Source of the DNA: Saksenaea vasiformis B4078
Taxonomy: Eukaryota; Mucoromycota; Mucoromycetes; Mucorales; Saksenaeaceae
DNA length: 64,000 nucleotides
Assembly: GCA_000697055.1 (NCBI GenBank)
Contig: JNDT01002275.1
Span: 1-64,000 of the forward strand
Direction of reading: 5' to 3'
Positions 24,011 through 36,181 of this stretch are shown in pieces. The translations under genes and the position numbers were made by a program. Below the pieces are notes generated by a model. That model worked only from the letters and a program-made list of their open reading frames with translations, searched no databases and was not told the origin of the DNA. Numbering within the stretch: position 1 is the first letter of the stretch; the number at the start of each line of letters is the position of its first letter.

Positions 24011-26099
24011 CTAGTAGCGTTTCGTGAAGGTAATGTTGAGTTTAGGTGCTGTTGTGACACCAAGACAAGTTGTCAGTAGCTCATCTTTGTGAATCGAGTT
24101 CTTGGGAAGTTCCCAAGTATACTTGCGCACTGTAAAACGAATGAGTCTTGCCATTTCATTCACCAAAAGGTCACTTACATAACATGGAAAGCATAACTCG
24201 CTGTTCAGCAAGACTGAAGTTCATGCCAATGCATTGTCTTCCACCGCTTGAGAATGGGAGCCATGACATGCCACCACCGGCCTTGCTATCGGCCTCACCT
24301 CCAGGGGCGAATCTTTCAGGATTAAATGCGTCAGGGTTCTGCCATAGATGTGGGTTTCGGTGGGTATTGAAGATGTCGACGCTTATTAAAGAGCCCTTGG
24401 GAACGATGGTACCCGAGATTTCAATGTCTTTGGTAGCTTTGCGAGGGAACACTGCAGCTGCAGGTCCATTGAGACGAAGAGTCTATGTAAATATTCTACG
24501 TTAGAGGACGCTGGTACTTTGTCGCATAGCAAAGATACTTGCCTCCTTCATCACCATGTTGATATATTCCATCTCCTTTGTTTGCTCTACTGTCGGTAAG
24601 ATATCAACAGGATCTTCACCCAAGATGGCCAATGCTTCTTCTCTGGCTCTTTGTTGGCAATCCTGTTCGTCAATGGGAGAATTAGCCATAAATCAACAAA
24701 TACGTTATTTTCTTACCTGGTTGACAGCTAAATAATAGATTGCGAAAGAAAGGGCGTTGGCTGTTGTGTCGTGTCCTATTACATAGCCTATGTAAGCAAA
24801 GACTTGCAAGTAAGTGGAATACCGTACCTGCAACAAAGAAGGCACACAAATTGCTCTAAAAGGAGTAGGAAAAAGATGGTTTAGCATCCATAGCAAGAGT
24901 AATTTCATCAGTTTCGCACCTTCAATTCCGCATTCGACAGTACTCCTTCACCTTCCGCTTCACTTTCGATCATCAATGTCAGCAAATCCTTTTCGTTGTC
25001 TTGCAAGTTTGGATTGGATCTGTTTTCTTTAATGTCTCTTCGCTTGTTCTCAATGACGGAATCGATCATGGCATTAAACTTGTCCAAATCGCGGTGGATC
25101 TGTCGTCGTTTGGGGAAAAGCCATAGGAATTTTTGTTCCAAGAACGGGAAGAAGTTGAACAACGCGTCATTGTCTCCATAGATAACACTGTTATACGTCA
25201 TTACCCAGTCATTCTGGGGTTTTTCGGTTGCGTGGAAATCGAATCCTGAAGGTGATGTAACTTAGTACACGTATTTCTCTTTAATCCACATTTCTATTAC
25301 CAAAACCAGCTTTGCCAATCGCGTCCAGGGTCCAACGTTCCATTAGATCGGTAATATCAATTGTACTATCGGACTTGTCCATGACTTTGAACAGAGATTG
25401 GGTCAATTCACCAAACATTTGCACTGGCATGGATCGATGGAACGCGGGGTTTGCAATCTACAAGAAATTGGGTACGGGTTTCAGACGACGTGAGACTTTA
25501 TTTTCCTTTTTACTTTGCGTTGTTTCTTCCAGTCTGAGCCATTGAGAAATACAAGATTTGGGCCACGGGTGAATTTAACGCCAAGGGTGCCTTGTCTTCC
25601 ATGAGCAACATCCACTTTGGGGAATATCTCTGAGATGGATGTTAACATTTCTTCGCAAACTAAAACTAAAATTACCCATTCGCAACAATAAGGTCTTGAT
25701 AGCAGCTGGATCGACTGCAAAAATACTCCATCCAAATTGTGTGGGACGCTTTGCGATAGACACTGTCGGTTAAGGAAGTGATCCCGAAATGTAACTTACT
25801 ACATAAAGTCCATTGTTGCCCTTTTGTTCAATGATCGGACGGACAAGGCGTCGAGAAAACTCTGGGTTGGGAACTCCTGTAAGAATTCCCTTCATAAAAG
25901 AGAAGTAGTTGACATGGGGAAAGTGGCGAACCGCTCGCGGTGGACGAACAATTCGGTCGCAAACCAAATAAAGGAGCAACGCAGCGGCGGTTGATCCGAC
26001 GATCGTGCGAGTGCGTTGCTTGTCTCCCAAGTGTGGCAAAATAAACTGCTCGTACAGTTCGTTTAATTTTTCTAGTGTGATCTGGGCGTATTGTTCCAT
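24011..26099 (-). CDS. cytochrome P450, copy 2
   Basis: This is the paralogue of 20023-22110 with the same exon layout and motifs: N-terminal anchor, AGHDTTAN, ETLR, FNPERFAPGG and FSSGGRQCIG. It starts MEQYAQITLEKL and ends LNITFTKRY. The GC-AG intron (24542-24483) and the ultrashort intron (25675-25651, 25 nt here) are conserved. The copy 1 and copy 2 introns differ by 2 nt while the flanking exons stay in frame, which supports the splice call. All inspected exons are open. Exons outside the near-identical core carry amino-acid changes (for example ITDLMERW region: VDIT versus IDIT), so the two enzymes may differ slightly in substrate or expression. Confidence 0.92.
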
Positions 26100-26136
26100 T
26101 GTGTTGCAATAATCCGAGAGTACCAGAAAAAGTTTC

Positions 26137-26155
26137 TCTATTTATATTAATTAAA
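26137..26155 (-). promoter_or_regulatory. TATA-like box of P450 copy 2
   Basis: On the minus strand AATATAAATAG (core at 26141-26148) lies about 42 bp upstream of the ATG at 26099, aligned with TATATAAATAG of copy 1. The one-base weakening could give lower expression; that is inference. Confidence 0.45.
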
Positions 26156-26288
26156 GGATAATTTTTGCCACGTATCTCAACCTAGAATGGAAACGTACGA
26201 TTACACCCGGTAAAATAGTTCCGGTTATCGCTTCCTCGCTTCCCGCAGAAGGGGAAAAATTACTGCTTACATAGTGCCAAAATCTACA

Positions 26289-26843
26289 AATCAGGAAAAA
26301 TAGGACTGGTAAAGAGGGGAAACACCGGGCGGATCGGAATCTAACATAGACACGACCAAACCTGTCCAATTAGGATTTTATTTTAGCCGATTTTTAGGCG
26401 AACCTCACATAGTTTGGGGAGCAACTGAGCCAATAAATCAAAGTATAGCTAAGAAGCTATACAAAACGAACGCATCGATTTGGAGTCTGGCTTTCAAAGT
26501 TTCTGTAAAAACAGGACAAACGGAAGAGGCAGTTAATCGAGGATACAGTTTTCAAAATTTAAAAGTTCACATAAGAGAAGAAGACGTACTGGTTAGAAAC
26601 ACAAATCAAACCATCATCCAGGTCATCCTACGAAAAGGCGTGATATACTTCAGCCTGGTTAGACAAAGAATTGGACTTTTATCAGTTAGTGCTGGTAATA
26701 TAGCACGATTACCTGATATACCTGCCTCTCCCGTTACTAGAACATCTTCTTGTGATATTCCTGCAGAGGTTTATATTAGGCTAGTTGGATTAATTAGAAA
26801 TTGACATGTTGGTTAGAATTATACCAATCTTGAAGATCTGACA
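26289..26843. other. no gene recognised; possible 5' part of the adjacent transposon relic
   Basis: Short frames only. The plus strand near 26520-26700 has coding-like patches in changing frames but no motif. It may be the eroded upstream part of the KDZ-like element that follows. Confidence 0.35.
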
Positions 26844-29800
26844 GTGGATGTTGGTGGGTTTGGAGACTCGATATTGGAAACAGACAAAAGCTTCAAAAGT
26901 TCTGCACATAAAAATAATACTAGCATTGGATTTTCTGATGCAGAATCTTCTGCATCTAATATTATAATTGAAGATCCCTCTACTGAGGATGGTAGTACCG
27001 AAAGTGACCCATTGGATGACAATAAAGATATTGCAGGAGATGTTACCAGAGACCAAGTAGCTCCTGATAGATCATTACACTGGTATTTCTGCTTAGTGCA
27101 AGGACGTTTGGGTGGACGAATGCTTCCAGATGAGTATCTTGAGGGAACATCCTGGGTCCGTCTACTTAGACCATTTTAGTCCTCAGTGAAAATGCACTTG
27201 ATCCGACTGAACTTTATTATCCCTGCATTTTTATCTGGGTGTCACATCGCTTCGTGGATGGGAAGCTACGCTGTCCAACTTGCAACCATTCTCTCGAAAA
27301 TAAGGAATTTAACAAGAATCCTCCTGCACGTCAGGTAGTTGGTATCGGCAGGGACGCTATTTGACACGCCATGTACAAGATACAGAAGTCATGGACATGC
27401 TATTAATTGCCTAATCTAGTTCCTTTTATATCACGCACGTGTTACCGGTGCAGAAGCAATAGTTGTCAAGCAATGGTTAATGTTCATGTTGAACGTGTCG
27501 TGAAGTGACTCCCACGCCATCTAGTAGAAGAGTTCCTAACCTATTTCATGCGCCGATGTGGTGTATCTAAGGCTGTCGCAATCTTACTATGACCTTGTGA
27601 CAAAATGGAATGGGCATTAAACGTTTCCGGAAAGTTTTGCAAAAAACTGAATCATCTCTGACACTATCAGCTTGGAATTTCAACGCTGCTAGATGTCTGC
27701 AAAACAATCTGTGGTATTTGGATAAGTTTAACAAAAGGGAAACGGATAAAATCCTTTGAGACTGTTGGATATCTTTATTTCATTCAATTTGTCTGCCTAT
27801 TTATATTTGTTCAGTCTTTTCGGAATCTAGATTTAAGTGGACGTTCTTCTCGGTGATAGGTATTCATGATAGTAATTACTGCGGTAGCAGTGCCACCTTG
27901 TTAACGATCTCGGCGATGTTTCTATGATTTAGAGATGAGGCATAATCGGTATTCCAATATAGAGAAGCTCACTGTAAATGGAAATACGTTAATCCCAATC
28001 TTCCTGTTATGGAACACATTCAATAGGATGAATACTACGACTGTCTACATATACCACCCAATCCCGCGACTGACGATATGTGGCAGAATAACCGGTGACC
28101 CTCGCCATTTTCAAAGTTTGATGACTCTACAGGTTATGTTGGCCACGCTCCCTCCACGGTGTACCTTATCCTTTCTTATACCACCATGACGGATCAGCTT
28201 CGTTCACTGACCGATCAAAATATGGTGCGACTCGGAGGACAGGTGCTAAAAGGCGACGTATGGCGAAGATCGGCATTGCCTCAGTATTTAGTGCACTGTA
28301 TACAGACTGCAATGAGTATGAAACACATACGAAGGCAACAGCTGGTCCCGACAAAGTCGCTATCTTATCTTGAAGCATATTTTCTGCGAAAAGTGGATTC
28401 GTACAACGCCTATGGCCATGAACCTCCTGAAGCTTTTCTACGGATAATGCTCGAGGCGATCGCCATTTTCTTGGAAGAATGATGTTTTCGCTTAGTCGTG
28501 ATATAGGGGGACGAGACAATGATGTACAAGTACAGCCATACGATAGTGCACGCCAGTCATATGCAGACGCGCCAGTGACCTATAGTGATTCTAGAAATGC
28601 GACGTCATACAATGATGTATCCAGAACAAGATCATCAATTTCTATTCCATTGGCTGAGCCTACAGCTCACATTTTCTCCACAAGCAGACATAAACAGCGT
28701 AGTACGGTGCTTTCCTGCCGAGGATCCGAGGACATTTAAGGACATATTCTATTTAACGGATATGATCAAGACATCACGACGTCATAGACTCGCCAAGGAA
28801 TTCTCTCATCGCTTGCTAGACTCCATTTTTGTTGCTGACCAAGAAGATCGCCAGCTAATAGAAAGATACATGGCTACAAAGAACCTGAGTTTGGATTACA
28901 CGCTTTCTACTCAATCCTCCTGGACTTTCGACAAGTTAAACAGGTAGTTCCTCTAGCAGATGAGCTGCACCCACTTGTGGAAAATATATTGGCACAGAAT
29001 GGCACACTTCGATGGGCTAAAATGGGACTTCCAATGTTCGATGATGATGCTTGAAGGCAAGCCTCTAACGCGCCAAATGCAATCCAACTTGGCCAAGTAT
29101 CTGATTCACCGGGATTTTCACTTCATCTCAGAATTGGACACGCCAAAAACAACTTGCCACTGTATAGCTGTAGCCGTGGAACAAATTCTTTGGAAGGAGT
29201 AGCGCACCAAAACGTTATTCGAAAGTTAATTTCTTTCGTTGCAGGTCCTCAGCTTATAGCTGCAAGCTCTGCTGATTATCAGTGAAGGCATAATATCAGA
29301 GCAAACATATTTTTTTTTTCTGTGGCGTACTGTATGTAAGAATCTATATGGATCTAACGATATATCAAATGCTGATGCTATCAAGAGACATGGAAAAGTC
29401 CATGATGGGCACTATGAGTCATGGCTCGTTGAGACTATCCTTAGGCTACGAACAGATTTGGAAATGAATATCAACTCCATAGAGCAGGCTGACGTATGAG
29501 CGCTGTGACAACGTTGTCACAATAGACCTTTGGCATTGTATCTTTTTCGCAAAATCTGGCGCAAGAACTTCACATAGATTTCATAGACGATGATTATTCT
29601 GACGATGCGTAAGGTTATGTGTCTCTCTCAGTATGATTCAGTGTATGGTCTTTCAAGAACAATCCGTAGAAAACCGTAAGGGCCTACTATACCAATATCT
29701 TGCTAGGAAGCAGTGTATAAGATATGCAGCAATCGTCCATATTCACGAGTTCGAGCTTTCTCGGTGCATCATGGATAAGAGCCACAGCTAACAAGCTCAA

Positions 29801-29935
29801 CCCAACTGGGCGGAAGTTGCTCGGCTGTGGAACAGAGATGGTGCCAACGGACGCGACATATTCTATAAATCGCCAGAACATTTGAACTCACATTTCAATG
29901 TCTGGGCAGGTGTCACCTCTATTTCTATTTAACAG
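26844..29935 (+). pseudogene. decayed KDZ-like transposon (zinc-ribbon + transposase ORF)
   Basis: Coding patches in order but in shifting frames. An acidic leader (26844-27179) is followed by LYYPCIFIWVSHRF then RCPTCNHSLE and PARQVVGIGRDA (27210-27360), the zinc-binding domain pattern (DUF6729-like) seen in fungal KDZ-type elements. A LPRHLVEEFLTYFMRRCGVSK segment follows (27505-27580), then GYVGHAPSTVYL (28130), FSALYTDCNEYE (28280-28330), LVPTKSLSYL, SDSPGFSLHL and LYSCSRGTNSLEG (29100-29200), FVAGPQL, and near the end NWAEVARLWN and DIFYKSPEHL (29800-29890). Numerous stops and frameshifts show it is dead. The family name is from recalled motif order and should be tested by profile search. 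Confidence 0.7.
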
Positions 29936-30007
29936 GATTCAACTTCTGATCAAAATGGCCCAGGACAGAGATCATGCAGGCCAAAAAAAGTAGACATGAA
30001 CCGATAT

Positions 30008-30414
30008 TCACTATGGGAAAAAGTATAACATGAATCTCACAGAAATCTAACAGAAATCTAAAGTCAGAATATAACGCAAATCTAACAATTTTCGGATGAT
30101 GTTAGATTTGTGTTATATTTTGATCTCAGATTTCTGCTAGGTTTTTGTTAGATTTAAAGAAAAGGGCAGGTCTCTTTGTTCATACACGTGTTCTACAACT
30201 GTATTCAGTATCTGTTTACTGAAACCATATTCATACTTGTTTTCTTTTACTTTCTTTATCATTAGACGTATATTAGGCTTACGTTAGATTTACGTTAGAT
30301 TTGTGTCATACATATTACACTGTTTATAATGTGTTATATTCTGTTATATTATGTTATACAAATTAAATTCATGTTAGATTTACGTCAAGCGTCATAATTC
30401 TTTTCCCATAGTGA
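30008..30414. mobile_element. MITE-like non-autonomous DNA element, ~407 bp
   Basis: The ends are inverted repeats beginning TCACTATGGGAAAA (left 30008; right, reading inward, from 30414). The interior is dominated by GTTAGATTT/AAATCTAAC and GTTATATT words. An inner palindrome pairs ~30040-30091 with ~30105-30156, so half the element can fold back on itself. There is no coding capacity. No unambiguous target-site duplication is visible. It sits just after the KDZ-like relic and before Sel1 locus C. Confidence 0.75.
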
Positions 30415-31334
30415 TTCTTACGGGTCGCATATACAGAGCTAAAGAACAAAGCTGTAATTCGTCTTCTTTCTAAATACCCATCGCATTCCATTATCTGAAA
30501 ATATATTCCTACGTCAGAACAACGAACACTGATACCGACACCAATATACCACGAAAGAATATGATACATGAGTTATGGCATTGCGCGGAGTATCTCCTAT
30601 GCGTTAGAAGACATACGCTGTTGCGATCTTGTTTTGATCGCATTAGTGTGAACCTGCCAGTACAGAGTCCAGAGGACTTCCAGATGCCATGCCGTCGTTC
30701 CATTTCGACCCTATCTAAGGCCAAGAGTACATTAATTTAGCTCTACAAGAAACAATTCGAACTAATATTTCTACTTCTGAGCCTGCTTGTGCTGAAGTTC
30801 GAATATACATTTGCGTCGTCCAATTATTACATTGCATTGATTCCACCGATCTTGCGCTCAGGAGCAGCAAGGTTTTGTGCGGAAATGCATACGCAGCGAG
30901 ATTGACTAGTATGCAGGATTACTCACAACTTTTGGTATCTTGCTTAGAACTACCATGATTGTTAGACCGCAGTCGACTTCATCGCCATATTTGTTCTCAG
31001 CTCCCAGCCCCATCCAACCCGGCGCAGGTGTAGCACCCTTACATTTGTGGGGATATTATTCGGGGCGAGTAAAGCGGCATTCAAGTATTACTCCATTTAC
31101 TAACTATGAACGAATGTATATATAGCCTAGCGTAGAAATCTGTTCTATAAATGGTAATTAATAGTTTGTATACTGACAAGTTGTAGCCATCACTTGCACA
31201 GCATGAAGGTTTCATGTGCGTGCCACTCAACGTCGGCTTAGCCTAAGCCTTGTGGAACTTTAACCGGAGTAGCTCCAAGCGCTCATGCGGATAAAAAGAT
31301 GATATGCACTAAAATGTTCCTTTTTTCGCTTTCA
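30415..31334. other. intergenic; possible small coding relic
   Basis: A plus-strand open patch at about 30545-30738 (LWHCAEYLLCVRRHTLLRSCFDR) lacks a start and has no recognised family. Otherwise nothing is supported. The last few hundred bases presumably include the promoter of Sel1 locus C. Confidence 0.35.
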
Positions 31335-33826
31335 ATGAGTTCGTACAAATCAAACAAGACGTTGCTAACTAATGTAACAAACTGAACTTTCTATGTATAG
31401 TTACGTAATATTTTCAATAGTTCAGTCAATTTCTGACATACGATGTTGTCAACCGATGCACCCGAGGCATCCATTTTGACGGATACACCGCCGAATACTC
31501 TGCAATAGAAATTGAAGAGGGAAAGGAAAATGTTCAAAAGCTCATTCATACCTATCCTTGCAAAGAGCAATTTGTGGAATATACGTATACAAAAACCATA
31601 GAGGCAGATACTTTCATGGACGGATTACTGATGGATGCCAGCTTCCACTGCTTTCCGTCTAGAACGTCTGCTTATGATATTGCTGCTGAAGCTAGTTGCG
31701 GTGCACGTAAACAATGCCAATCGTCTTTTGGGAAAGACTCAGTCGAATACACCGTCTCTTATGTTTCTTGGGGAGAAGTAAGAAATAAAGCGGACGATTA
31801 TGGATGATTCGTTTAATATGGCGACTGCAGGTGCGTCTGTCTTCGGAACATGTCAAAGCAACTACGCATTTCAAAGAAGCTGTGCGAAACGCTCTGAAGG
31901 AAGATACCAATAAGAAGAAGCTTGAAGGCCTGCAAACGGTGTTTGAACGATTTGGATACTATTACCTGTCTAAAATCTTATTTGGTACTACAATTAATAC
32001 GTGTATAACGTTATTCACCTGTCTCCCGGTTCAGGTGGTCTACTCGCTTATAAGAGGAAGAGGTCAAACGTACGAGATGGAAGCGGATATGAATTGGAAG
32101 ATAAGCATAAAGAAATACAATCTAGCGAACAACTAGCGGAGAACATCACAAACGCAATCAAAAATTCCAACGACTGGGAAGTTATAGGTAACTCTCATCA
32201 CATCGCTGATCGTTGCTAGACATACTTGTGGCAGGTGGTGATCCCCGATTACTTCTCATGGACGGGCTAGGAAACTGGAAAGAGACTACAAGGTCCAAAC
32301 CAGCCATTATCCAGTTCAAAGACGTGAAACCAATTTATAGCATCCTTGAGGAGAATGAACGTCTTCAAGTGGAGAACGTTTACAACAAGGCATTTTCTGA
32401 TAATGAACTTGAACATACGGTGAAAGAGAAACGCGCAAAAAGCTCCAAACAGTGCGCCAAAAGCAGTGAGGCTATGGGAGACAAATTTGAAAACATGAAT
32501 TTGTTGCAAGTTCTGGACCGGGGCAGCGACAGAGTTAAAGATAACAAACATAAAAAGGATACATTAAATAGTGAAGGCTCTGATGATGGCGGCGGCATTA
32601 GCATGCAACTGGAAGTTGTCAGCAGGGGAAGTGGAGAGACACTAAACGACTCTAGCGAGCTAGCCAGCCATCAAGGTAATTCGCACAAAGACCAACAAGA
32701 CGTTAGTCCGAGCACAAAAGCAGCCAATCAACGAAGCAACGATGTACGAAGCGAACGTGAAGAAAGCATGTCCAGCGATGAGGATACTGATGTTGACGGC
32801 GTTATTAGTGACATTAGCGATATTAGCATAATACAAAAAGCAGATGGCTACGAAAGTGAAGATGTACAAGATGAAAATACACAGAACCATGAAGGAGGTG
32901 TGGACGTAGATAGCGAAGATGATACTAGCCTTTATGCCGATTCAATTGATCGGAACGATGAATGGGAGCACTTCAAACTTGGCGAGAAATACTATCGTGG
33001 AATAGACGTGGATAAAGATTACATCAAAGCGATGTATTGGTACAAAAAGGCAGCTGATCAAGGAAATAGTGGTGCGCAAACCAGGCTTGGAGATATGCAC
33101 AGATATGGACAAGGGACGCATCGAGACTATCTTAGAGCAGTTGGACGGTACGAAAAGGCAGCGAATCAGAAGAATGTCGATGCGCAGACCAAACTTGGAG
33201 ATATGTACTTCTATGGGCGAGGTGTAGATCAAGATTACAAGAAAGCGGTTGAATGGTACAGAAAAGCAGCGAATCAGGGACAGGGAATTGGGCAATATAA
33301 CCTTGGATGTATGTATTGGTCTGGAAAAGGCGTGGAAATGGACGTGGACAAAGCAAGGATACTTTTCTCCAAGGCGTATGAATGGTGCAAAGATGAGGCT
33401 GATGGAGGGAATGAAGACGCGCAATACACACTTGGAAAGATGTATCATTGGGGACATGAAGTGAAGGAAGACATCACTACGGCAATCGAATGGTACCAAA
33501 AAGTGGCAGATCAAGGAAATGGAGATGCCCAATGCACACTTGGAAAGATATACCTTCAGGGAATAAGGGTGAAAGAAGACACCGACAAAGCAATTGAGTG
33601 GTACCAGAAAGCAGCGGATGAAGGAAATGAAGATGCGCAAGTGATACTTGGAGATATTTACAGACATGAAAAGGAAGACATGGACAAAGCAAGTGAATGG
33701 TACCAGAAAGCGGCAGATAAAGGAAACTGGTTGGCGCAACGGAAATTTGGAGATATAAGTCAACAATGTTTTATCCGTCGCACTGGCGGCCTTTTGCATC
33801 TTTTTAACATGTTTAATGAGAGTTGA
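31335..33826 (+). CDS. Sel1-repeat protein with MACPF-like N-terminal module (locus C), intact
   Basis: Five exons join in frame: 31335-31373, 31421-31777, 31831-31984, 32035-32187 and 32220-33826 (769 residues). The module comprises FSQFLTYDVVNRC and HFDGYTAEY, then VFERFGYYYLSKILFGG, the MACPF-like FG...GG signature, then NERLQVENVYNKAF. A Ser/Asp/Glu-rich, probably disordered stretch follows (residues ~300-470), then about nine Sel1 repeats, the first canonical with GxGV loops and the last ones shortened. Compared with locus A it ends early, losing the usual last repeat and reading an unrelated tail (LLHLFNMFNES). No signal peptide is seen, so it is probably intracellular, with the repeats as a binding scaffold. 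Function unknown. It is the best guide for the models of loci A and B. Confidence 0.8.
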
Positions 33827-34645
33827 CCTGTGCAGGCTCGACTTTCGTTGGGTCCTCTCAATCCGGACCAAAATTGTGATTCTGGTCGCAAACCTTGCAC
33901 TCACAAAATAAAGTCAAAAAGACATATCTGATCGCATTTTGTGTAAAGTTTTATACGTGAGCGCCATATTCTTAGATAGGCAGGTGGTGAAGGATTCAAT
34001 GACGCTCGGATCATGTTTCAAACGAGTCCTTTATAAGTGGTCCAGCAAATGTTGCTCTTTTCCCTCCTTTACTTTTTTGCTTATTTTCTTCGGTAAGGGA
34101 AGCGGAAGTTATTTAGAATCGCGCACAAAATAGTCCTTGTCATCTTAAAAAACAAAAACAAGATTGCCTACCATTCGATGGGTTGCACAACGAACTACGC
34201 CACTTTCTCATATTCCATGGACCGTTTCTACTCTGATGAGCTCGCTTTCATCACCAACACTAGGCAGATACCCTAGACGAAAATTCACGCGAATTAAATG
34301 GCTTCGTGACAGAGTTGCGTATAATCATTCTGCAACTTGGTTGCTTTCGAATATTTCAGATCGTCGTTTCATTTATTTGCAGTAGCGTAAAAAGTCATTC
34401 AATAAAGCCGCATCCTCCCGCCCTCACATCGCCATCCGATAAAGTGTACGCATTTAGAGTTGTGGGAGCCACATGGTCCACTTTGCACTAGAATCGACAA
34501 TACAACATCTTCCCATTTACCATAGTTCAAGAGCAGCAAGCTTCTCTTTTATGCCCAGGTGAAATAAAGACACCAACTTGTATATACGCTAAATTGAACC
34601 ATGTGGTGACAGTGAAATGATGAGAACGACATTTGTTTTGTATCA
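33827..34645. other. intergenic, no gene seen
   Basis: Lies between the 3' ends of Sel1 locus C and the opposing LSM14 gene. Only short frames without motifs are present. Confidence 0.5.
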
Positions 34646-36181
34646 TTATGCAGCTCCATGAATCTGCCGTTCATTGCGGCCTTTACCCCGGAAACCTCCT
34701 CCCCAACGATTTCCGCCTCTGCCACGTCCACGGAAGTGGCGACCATGCTCCACAGTACTCTGTCCAAACGTCTCGAGATTAAGTTTTCTCTCTTCTTGGT
34801 GTTTCCTTCGATAATTTCTAAATACTTCTTCAGCATTCCATTTTTCGTGCATACCCTATTAATGTTACCCTGATTGTTTTTCGGTACTGGAGCGTTCTTT
34901 GGCTTCGCACGAGATATCATCAAAGAAGCTTTTAGCTTTGTCGTAGAAAACATCTGGCGGCGGAATGGTGACAGCATCTTCTTCCTTCGCGTCACAAGTG
35001 TCCTTCGTCTCATTTTTCTTGTACAGGTCACGCAGCGCTTCTTCCTTATTGAACTTTGCGTTGGAAGACACAAAGTCAAAGTCTTGCATTGGAACAGGAG
35101 TAGCATGCTTTTCGTTCACTCGTTTCATGTTGTTGTTGCGTCCTCCTCCTCGAGACGCACTTCCTTGATGGACACCTCTACTCTGATTCACACGATCTAT
35201 TTTAAATCACATTGTCAGTTTAGATTCTCTGTACGCAGGTTCGGCACAGGCGAACTTACCGCGTTTACGGTCCGCGCTGACACCTAATTCACTGACAGTC
35301 TTGGCCAACTGCTCAACAGAGGACGCGATATCGGCTGCTTTCAGATCCGTTTCAAGGGTATGCGAAGAAGTGGCATCGTTTAAGTCCGGCTTTGGCGCAG
35401 TCGTGGTAGGACGAGTTATCCCGGTGTCCTGTTGTTCCAGGTTCCGGCTTTCATTCGTTTCGTGTTCGGTCACCTTTGGGGGAGTTGCTTTAAGAGGTGC
35501 TTCATTGGGTATCTGAGGAATCATATTGCCTAATCTGGCGTGTTCAGAAACAGGCGGTTGCGTTACGATCGATGACTGACCATGTGAGGCAGCCGAGGGA
35601 TATGCCGGATACCCCATGGGCACAGGTGGCTGCTGTTGCTGCTGCTGATGAGGAGGATAACCATGTGCATTTGTATACGGATAGGACGTAAACTGAGATG
35701 AAGGATGAGCAGGTGGATAGACAGGGTATCCCTGAGGTGGATGGTATTGCTTGCGAAAAAAAAAAAGGTTCAGTCGCTATAAACTTCACACGTTATACCA
35801 ACTCACATTGAACGTAGGTTGCTGGGGTGGGGCTTCAAACACTTGAAGATCCTTTACATCCGAGCCTCGAAAAATGATGTATTCAAATACGCTGTCCGAA
35901 GGAGGGATCTCTTCCATGGCTCTTCCTCTACGACCCTCCGTGCCAAATGAAACAACTGCAAAGCTGTTATTACTAAAGAAGAAGAAGTATATTGGCACCA
36001 CCGCCTACCTTGTTCCAAGGCAATCGTTGCATTTTGCGAGTCGACATCATGCAGAATGCCTACATACCGAATGTCGCTTTTTGAGATAAGCTGACGAACA
36101 ACATGGTCAATTCGAAACTGAAGCGAGGCAAACGAAGCAATTTACCGATATTTTTGAGCCTATATAGCTCAAACCACTCAT
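34646..36181 (-). CDS. SCD6: Scd6/LSM14-family mRNA decapping and translation repressor
   Basis: Six exons: 36181-36146, 36090-36009, 35955-35807, 35749-35260, 35196-34869 and 34817-34646, total 418 residues in consistent phase. The N-terminal Lsm14 domain is [18 protein letters not shown] and [11 protein letters not shown] through [16 protein letters not shown] Pro/Gln/Tyr-rich linker with a poly-Gln run follows, then the FDF-type segment, an FFD-like box ([15 protein letters not shown]), a TFG box (KLNLETFGQ) and a C-terminal RGG-like tail ([18 protein letters not shown]). This order is diagnostic for LSM14/Scd6/Rap55, a P-body protein that binds eIF4G and the decapping machinery. The 12-codon first exon was chosen because it completes the Lsm fold in frame across a GT-AG intron. 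Confidence 0.92.

Larger units (their letters stand above)
23405..26288. repeat. segmental duplication, copy 2 (Sel1 tail + P450)
   Basis: This is the second copy of the 19415-22312 block in direct orientation: a truncated Sel1 tail, shared 3' flank, P450 and promoter. Divergence is visible in the flanks and outer exons, but a central ~590-bp stretch (24540-25128) is almost identical to copy 1. Confidence 0.85.

Noticed and set aside
32942..33904. 320-codon minus-strand frame opposite Sel1 locus C
   Set aside because: Same antisense artefact of repeat periodicity. The plus strand has recognisable Sel1 units and a spliced N-terminal module.
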